Source: Paenibacillus solani
GTDB taxonomy: Bacteria > Bacillota > Bacilli > Paenibacillales > Paenibacillaceae
NCBI RefSeq assembly: GCF_001277345.1
Contig: NZ_LIUT01000003.1
Span: 204,217-268,216 of the forward strand
Reading direction: 5' to 3'
Length of the DNA: 64,000 nucleotides
Shown here: in pieces, positions 60,312-64,000 of the stretch
How the letters are laid out: every line of letters begins with the position of its first letter
How positions within the stretch are numbered: the stretch's first letter is position 1
The notes under the pieces: generated by a model
Databases searched by the model: none
Told to the model about the DNA's origin: nothing
The model's input: only the letters and a program-made list of their open reading frames with translations
Translations under genes and position numbers: made by a program

Positions 60312-61829
60312 TCAATCCAATACGTCCTGGGCCTGTCTGCAGATCCAATCAATCAAAGTGCGAACTAGCACGCCAGTTGCTCCCTTGGGGTCAACCCCCC
60401 GCTCCTTCGACAAGAAAGCTGTTCCTGCAATATCGAAATGTATCCAAGGGAGACCATCAGCGAAGGTGCCCACAAAAAGACCCCCCGTTATCGTTCCGCC
60501 TTCGCGGCCGGTTTGATTTCTTATATCCGCAACGTCACTCTTTAATTTATCCCAGAATTCCGGATAAGAGGGCAGCTGCCATATTTTTTCCCCGGCCCGC
60601 CGAGAAGAGGCTATAAGCTCTTGCAGAAAAGGCTCATCATTGGTCACAGCGCCTGTGGCTATATCTCCAAGTGCCGAGACGACGGCCCCCGTCAATGTGG
60701 CTACATCAATCAATCGGGTAGCACCCAGCTGCTTCGCATAGGTGATACCGTCCGCCAGTACGATGCGGCCCTCCGCATCGGTGTTCAGAACTTCAATGGT
60801 ACGTCCGCTTAAGGTCGTAATGATATCACCGGGTTTATAAGCGCTGCCGCTCATTACGTTCTCCGCAGAAGGAATCACCATGATCACATTCGCCTTGGGA
60901 CGAATCCGTCCGAGCGCCTCCATGACGCCCAGCACCGTAGCCGCTCCGCCCATGTCACTTATCATATTTTCCATACCGGGCGTCCGCTTCAGAGAAACGC
61001 CGCCAGTATCAAAGGTAATCCCCTTGCCAACAAGACCGATCACGTCATCCCAGGTCTCGCGTCCCTGATAGCGAATTACAATCATGCGCGGTGGATGAAC
61101 ACTCCCTTTCCCTACGGCCAGGAGGCCACCCATGCCTTTCTCAAGGATTCCCTCCTCGTCTAGAACCTGCGCTTCAAAATCATGCCGTTTCGCCAGCTGA
61201 AGAGCCCTCTGAGCCAAATCTTCCGGTAGCAGCATATTACCTGGCAAGTTCGTCAAATCGCGTGCCAGACAGGTCGCTTCCCCTATCGCCGCACCCTGAG
61301 ACATGCCTTCATTCCATCCAGCTATCCATTCCGGCTTCAAATCTTCTTCTATATAATAGAGGATTTCTTCTACTTTTGTTCCCCCTGAAGCATCACGCTT
61401 ATAATGCGGCTTACGATAGCTTCCTAGGATGCATCCCTCGGTTAATGCTTGAGCAGCATCCAGAGATGCCTGCTCATCCGTCAAGCTGACCATGGTGGAC
61501 GGAATTCGAATCGCGGCGCTGTCTATACCTGATTTCAAGGCAGCTTTAACCGCCTGAGCTGCCAACAGTCGCAGCTGCTCGGATGTCAGAATGCCTTCAG
61601 GGCAGCCTACAAATATGAACAGGCGGGTTCTTCCACCAATGCTCTCCGGCCATATAAAGGATCTGTTGGGCGTTCCATCAAATAGCCGGCTCTCAGCCAA
61701 CTGTTTTAGCAGCGGATCCCAGGCAGCGGAGATTCCCCCCTCTACTGCTTGTATTTTTGTAATGGGTACTATAATGGCATCCAAATCAATCTGTTCGGCT
61801 GTTATATTACTCTTAAACGTCCATCTCAT
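60312..61829 (-). CDS. pepA: Leucyl aminopeptidase (M17 family)
   Basis: 505 residues. The C-terminal catalytic domain has the metal and active-site residues in VGKGITFDTGGVSLK, NVMSGSAYKPGDI and the M17 signature NTDAEGRIVLADG, followed by GTFADGLPWIHFDIAGTAF. It cleaves N-terminal residues in the cytoplasm. ATG at 61829 with AGGAGG six bases upstream. The kinase gene precedes it by 77 bases. Confidence 0.96.
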   Translation of the reverse strand: MRWTFKSNITAEQIDLDAIIVPITKIQAVEGGISAAWDPLLKQLAESRLFDGTPNRSFIWPESIGGRTRLFIFVGCPEGILTSEQLRLLAAQAVKAALKSGIDSAAIRIPSTMVSLTDEQASLDAAQALTEGCILGSYRKPHYKRDASGGTKVEEILYYIEEDLKPEWIAGWNEGMSQGAAIGEATCLARDLTNLPGNMLLPEDLAQRALQLAKRHDFEAQVLDEEGILEKGMGGLLAVGKGSVHPPRMIVIRYQGRETWDDVIGLVGKGITFDTGGVSLKRTPGMENMISDMGGAATVLGVMEALGRIRPKANVIMVIPSAENVMSGSAYKPGDIITTLSGRTIEVLNTDAEGRIVLADGITYAKQLGATRLIDVATLTGAVVSALGDIATGAVTNDEPFLQELIASSRRAGEKIWQLPSYPEFWDKLKSDVADIRNQTGREGGTITGGLFVGTFADGLPWIHFDIAGTAFLSKERGVDPKGATGVLVRTLIDWICRQAQDVLD

Positions 61830-61849
61830 GGGGTCTCCTCCTAAAAAAG

Positions 61850-61878
61850 AAAAAGCCATTCCATCGGAACAGCTGGTC
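61850..61878 (-). terminator. Terminator of the PAS kinase gene
   Basis: AGCTGTTCC/GGAATGGCT stem (with G-U pairs) followed by TTTTTCTTTTTT on the minus strand. Confidence 0.6.
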
Positions 61879-61906
61879 ACACATTGAATTTGTAGAACCT
61901 GTGTTC

Positions 61907-63034
61907 TTAAACTTCAGAAACACTCACCTTGGGAAAGGTAATCACGAACTCCGTCCCGCTACCAACCTGACTATCTACGGCAATCGAACCGCCATGGTTC
62001 CTGATAATACTGTAACTTACAGACAACCCTAATCCAGTGCCACTCTCTTTTGTCGTAAAGAAAGGATTAAACAAATGATTCAATGTGTTCTGATCCATCC
62101 CGCCGCCATTATCGGATATATAGATGCAAATATGCTTCCCTGTATCACGGGCCGAAATATCAATCATCCCGGTTAGGTTCTCATTCTCATCATGATGTTC
62201 ATGGATCGCATCCAGTGCATTTTTGACAATATTAAGAATCACCTGTTTGATCTGTTTCACATCCACGGAAATAAACGCAGGAGGGGTCTTGTCGGTATGC
62301 AGATTGATCTGGCATCCCTTCATCAACGCTTCACTCTCTGTAAGAAGAACAACTTCCTTCAGTAAGGAAGATACGGAGACGATCTTAGTCTCAGGAGCCG
62401 AGGGTTTGGAGGAATTGAGAAATTCATATATAATATCATTTGCACGATCAATCTCCGTAAGAATAATTCTGGCATACTCGTCCTTGCCTAAACTTACAAG
62501 GTGTGGACGAAGCAGCTGAATAAAGCCGCGAATAGATGTCAGCGGGTTACGTATTTCATGAGCGATGGATGCCGAGATTTTGCCCAGCATAGCCAGCTTA
62601 TCGTTCTGGTAAGCCGTTTGCTCAATTCGCTTGAAGTCGGATACATCCTTCACGCTTATTAGAAAATCTCCTTCCATTTGGTCCCCATAAGTCATGGTAA
62701 TGAGCCAAGATCGCCCGTATTCATCAACCAATTCATGGAATCTCTTGCGATGAAACACCGTTTCCCGAAAAGTGCGAAGTATTTTTTTCTTCTTAAATCT
62801 GGAGAGCTGGGGATGGCGCAATAATTGGGTCAATGTACAACCAGTTAGCGACTTCCGGGGTACACCCAGCAACTTGGCCATCTGTACATTTACAAATGCT
62901 AATACTCCGTCACTATCAAAGAGGATAATCCCGCTGTCGAGATTTTCTAGTATGTTCTCATACTTGTTCCTAATAAGCTGGCTGGAATGAAATGAACGAA
63001 TGGCCTGCAGCTCAGATTCACGGATTTGACTCAA
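61907..63034 (-). CDS. PAS-domain sensor histidine kinase (sporulation-kinase-like)
   Basis: 375 residues, no TM segment. PAS domain (about 25-125, NLDSGIILFDSDGVLAFVN), HisKA with H in KISASIAHEIRNPLTSIRGFIQLL, and HATPase (NIVKNALDAI, DNGGGM, GTGLGLSVSYSI). The HEIRNPLT box is that of phosphorelay kinases KinA-KinE. The start is TTG at 63034 with GGGGGAG eight bases upstream; the in-frame ATG at 63091 has no site. A Spo0A box lies next to the promoter, so a role in sporulation is plausible but not proven. Confidence 0.88.
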   Translation of the reverse strand: MSQIRESELQAIRSFHSSQLIRNKYENILENLDSGIILFDSDGVLAFVNVQMAKLLGVPRKSLTGCTLTQLLRHPQLSRFKKKKILRTFRETVFHRKRFHELVDEYGRSWLITMTYGDQMEGDFLISVKDVSDFKRIEQTAYQNDKLAMLGKISASIAHEIRNPLTSIRGFIQLLRPHLVSLGKDEYARIILTEIDRANDIIYEFLNSSKPSAPETKIVSVSSLLKEVVLLTESEALMKGCQINLHTDKTPPAFISVDVKQIKQVILNIVKNALDAIHEHHDENENLTGMIDISARDTGKHICIYISDNGGGMDQNTLNHLFNPFFTTKESGTGLGLSVSYSIIRNHGGSIAVDSQVGSGTEFVITFPKVSVSEV

Positions 63035-63147
63035 CAAGATGGCTCCCCCTTTTCTTGAAAAGTTGAACTCACCAACCGACATTATAAACATATATAAATC
63101 TGCTTGTCCGCTCTCGCATCACAAATGGACTAAACCTGCTTCCTTTC

Positions 63148-63194
63148 ATGATAGTCACCCAGGCTAAGAAACGTCAATCAGAAATTCTGTCGAA
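63148..63194 (-). promoter_or_regulatory. Kinase promoter with adjacent Spo0A box
   Basis: Minus-strand TTGACG (63172-63177), 18-base spacer, TATCAT (63148-63153). TGTCGAA (63188-63194) is a perfect Spo0A box 11 bases upstream of the -35, an activating position. Confidence 0.45.
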
Positions 63195-63267
63195 AAATGG
63201 AAAGTTGCATAAAAATACCATTCTACATACCTAACCCGTACGAAAATATTAACATTGCATGCACAAC

Positions 63268-63301
63268 ATTAAAAAAGCCCCGGGTCTTCACGAGGCTTTA
63301 T
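63268..63301 (-). terminator. Terminator of the zinc-finger-like gene
   Basis: AAAGCC-CGT...CGGGGCTTT stem with T6 on the minus strand, at the stop codon of the 63310 gene. Confidence 0.75.
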
Positions 63302-63309
63302 TTTCTGGA

Positions 63310-63717
63310 TTAAGGTTGTTTCTGCAGCCGCAGGCGGCGCTGACTCATCACGGCCAACCGTCTTTTCAGTTCGCCCTGCCACTTCTCATCTTCCATCCAT
63401 TTGGCTACAACCAGGAGATCTAACGACATATCAATCTGGCTCTGAACGACCGTTAGCGGATCCTCCGACTCCCGGTTGACCACATTCTCAAATATTGCAT
63501 CTTCATCTTCCATCACGTAATCCTGAAAATCCAACTGGGAGGCCCCATCACCATGGGCATATTCAGCTAGAATCTCATACTCATTCTCGACACGATGATG
63601 CACCTCAACACGGTGACAGACCGGACAAGACAGCAGGGGAACATTATGTACTTGAGTGCGATAATGCTTCAGTGTACCCTTTGTACCCATCATACTAGCC
63701 CCACAGCAAAAACTCAT
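63310..63717 (-). CDS. Small protein with N-terminal zinc-binding cysteines
   Basis: 135 residues. CC near the start and CPVC (about 31-34) suggest a zinc finger (MSFCCGASMMGTKGTLKHYRTQVHNVPLLSCPVC region); the rest is acidic and helical with VVQSQIDMSLDLLVVAKWMEDEKWQGELKRRL. ATG at 63717 follows AGGAGGG (seven bases); a GTG nine bases earlier is inside the site. Function unknown. Confidence 0.7.
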   Translation of the reverse strand: MSFCCGASMMGTKGTLKHYRTQVHNVPLLSCPVCHRVEVHHRVENEYEILAEYAHGDGASQLDFQDYVMEDEDAIFENVVNRESEDPLTVVQSQIDMSLDLLVVAKWMEDEKWQGELKRRLAVMSQRRLRLQKQP

Positions 63718-63916
63718 ACCGTTCACCCTCCTTTTATGGATTCTTCATCATTACAAATTATTGTATTCGCTTTCATACTCTCTAATTCCTTCATGAAAAT
63801 AACCGGATGAGAAAATTAGGATTTTTTTCCTATCTTATGTCTGTTATCCTATCATGAACGCAGATCCGTTTCCCTTAAAGGAGTCTTCCCCTAATTTACC
63901 CAATACAGTCAGAGTG

Positions 63917-63963
63917 AAAAACCCTCATTATCTGCATATAATGTCAGATAATGAGGGTTGCCT
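63917..63963 (-). terminator. Terminator of a gene reaching in from the right edge
   Basis: AACCCTCATTATCTG/CAGATAATGAGGGTT stem followed by TTTTT on the minus strand. Confidence 0.75.
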
Positions 63964-63978
63964 TTATTTCGCAAAAAA

Positions 63979-64000
63979 CTAATTACAGGTTAGTATCGCC
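63979..64000 (-). CDS. Probable last codons of a minus-strand gene at the right edge
   Basis: The minus strand contains stop codons in two frames here (TAA at 63983-63985, TAG at 63979-63981) shortly before the strong terminator, as expected for the end of a gene outside the window. Identity cannot be given. Confidence 0.3.

Noticed and set aside
1..64000. Mobile elements, prophage or CRISPR array
   Set aside because: No transposase, integrase or phage genes, no regularly spaced repeats, and gene content and codon use look uniform.

Overview
This window is a chromosomal segment of a spore-forming, low-to-moderate GC Gram-positive bacterium, most likely Paenibacillus. The evidence is the mix of gene families: Spo0E-like phosphatase, YtxC, CotF-type coat protein, a gamma-SASP-like gene with a sigma-G-type promoter, AbrB and a LiaFSR system; the T-box and S-box leaders; many GTG/TTG starts behind strong AGGAGG sites; and a Paenibacillus-style YesMN/LplB/YtcP sugar import locus. 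Species assignment is inference. I see no insertion sequence, prophage, CRISPR array or rRNA; most of the window is core chromosome read on the minus strand.

Layout. 0-5.7 kb: end of a phosphodiester glycosidase gene, a 34-residue membrane peptide with its own promoter and terminator, an AbrB-like regulator with a Spo0A box in its promoter, trmL, serC, a type I-beta glutamine synthetase under a GlnR/TnrA box, and a type I-beta DAHP synthase. 5.8-13 kb: one transport and sensing locus (two permeases, lipoprotein, AraC-type response regulator, histidine kinase). 13-22.8 kb: ispH, an HtrA protease with a two-component pair (CssRS-like logic), a LiaFSR envelope-stress system, the spore gene, and a 3D-domain wall protein. 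22.9-31.4 kb: thrS with T-box, ytxC, mqnC, and a SAM-riboswitch-controlled metA-metI-metC methionine operon. 31.4-45.5 kb: corA with a long leader, housekeeping enzymes, alaR-alaT, a spore coat pair, an oxidoreductase, an MFS transporter and small proteins. 45.5-55.4 kb: the mutS2/zapA/pheT/pheS neighbourhood known from Bacillus, but with zapA enlarged to 654 codons and cvpA and polX missing from the interval. 55.4-58.6 kb: an ABC-F protein with an elaborate leader, and a copper-amine-oxidase-N-domain protein. 58.8-64 kb: tRNA-Gly and tRNA-Pro, a DRE-TIM aldolase, pepA, a PAS histidine kinase, and a small zinc-finger-like protein.

Most unusual points: (1) the about 410-nt leader of the ABC-F gene, which combines candidate short reading frames (two of which share the peptide VPLF written in different codons), a three-way-junction-like RNA fold, an anti-Shine-Dalgarno segment and a terminator next to the start codon, which together suggest antibiotic-sensing attenuation; (2) the ZapA domain fused to a roughly 560-residue coiled coil with 11-residue repeats; (3) a stand-alone lipoprotein carrying a complete CuA ligand set; (4) a direct-repeat operator-like element at the htrA promoter; (5) several tiny membrane peptides with full expression signals; (6) a start-less 13.2-13.5 kb reading frame that may be a decayed gene. 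All were found by reading the sequence by eye; none was confirmed by folding or database search.
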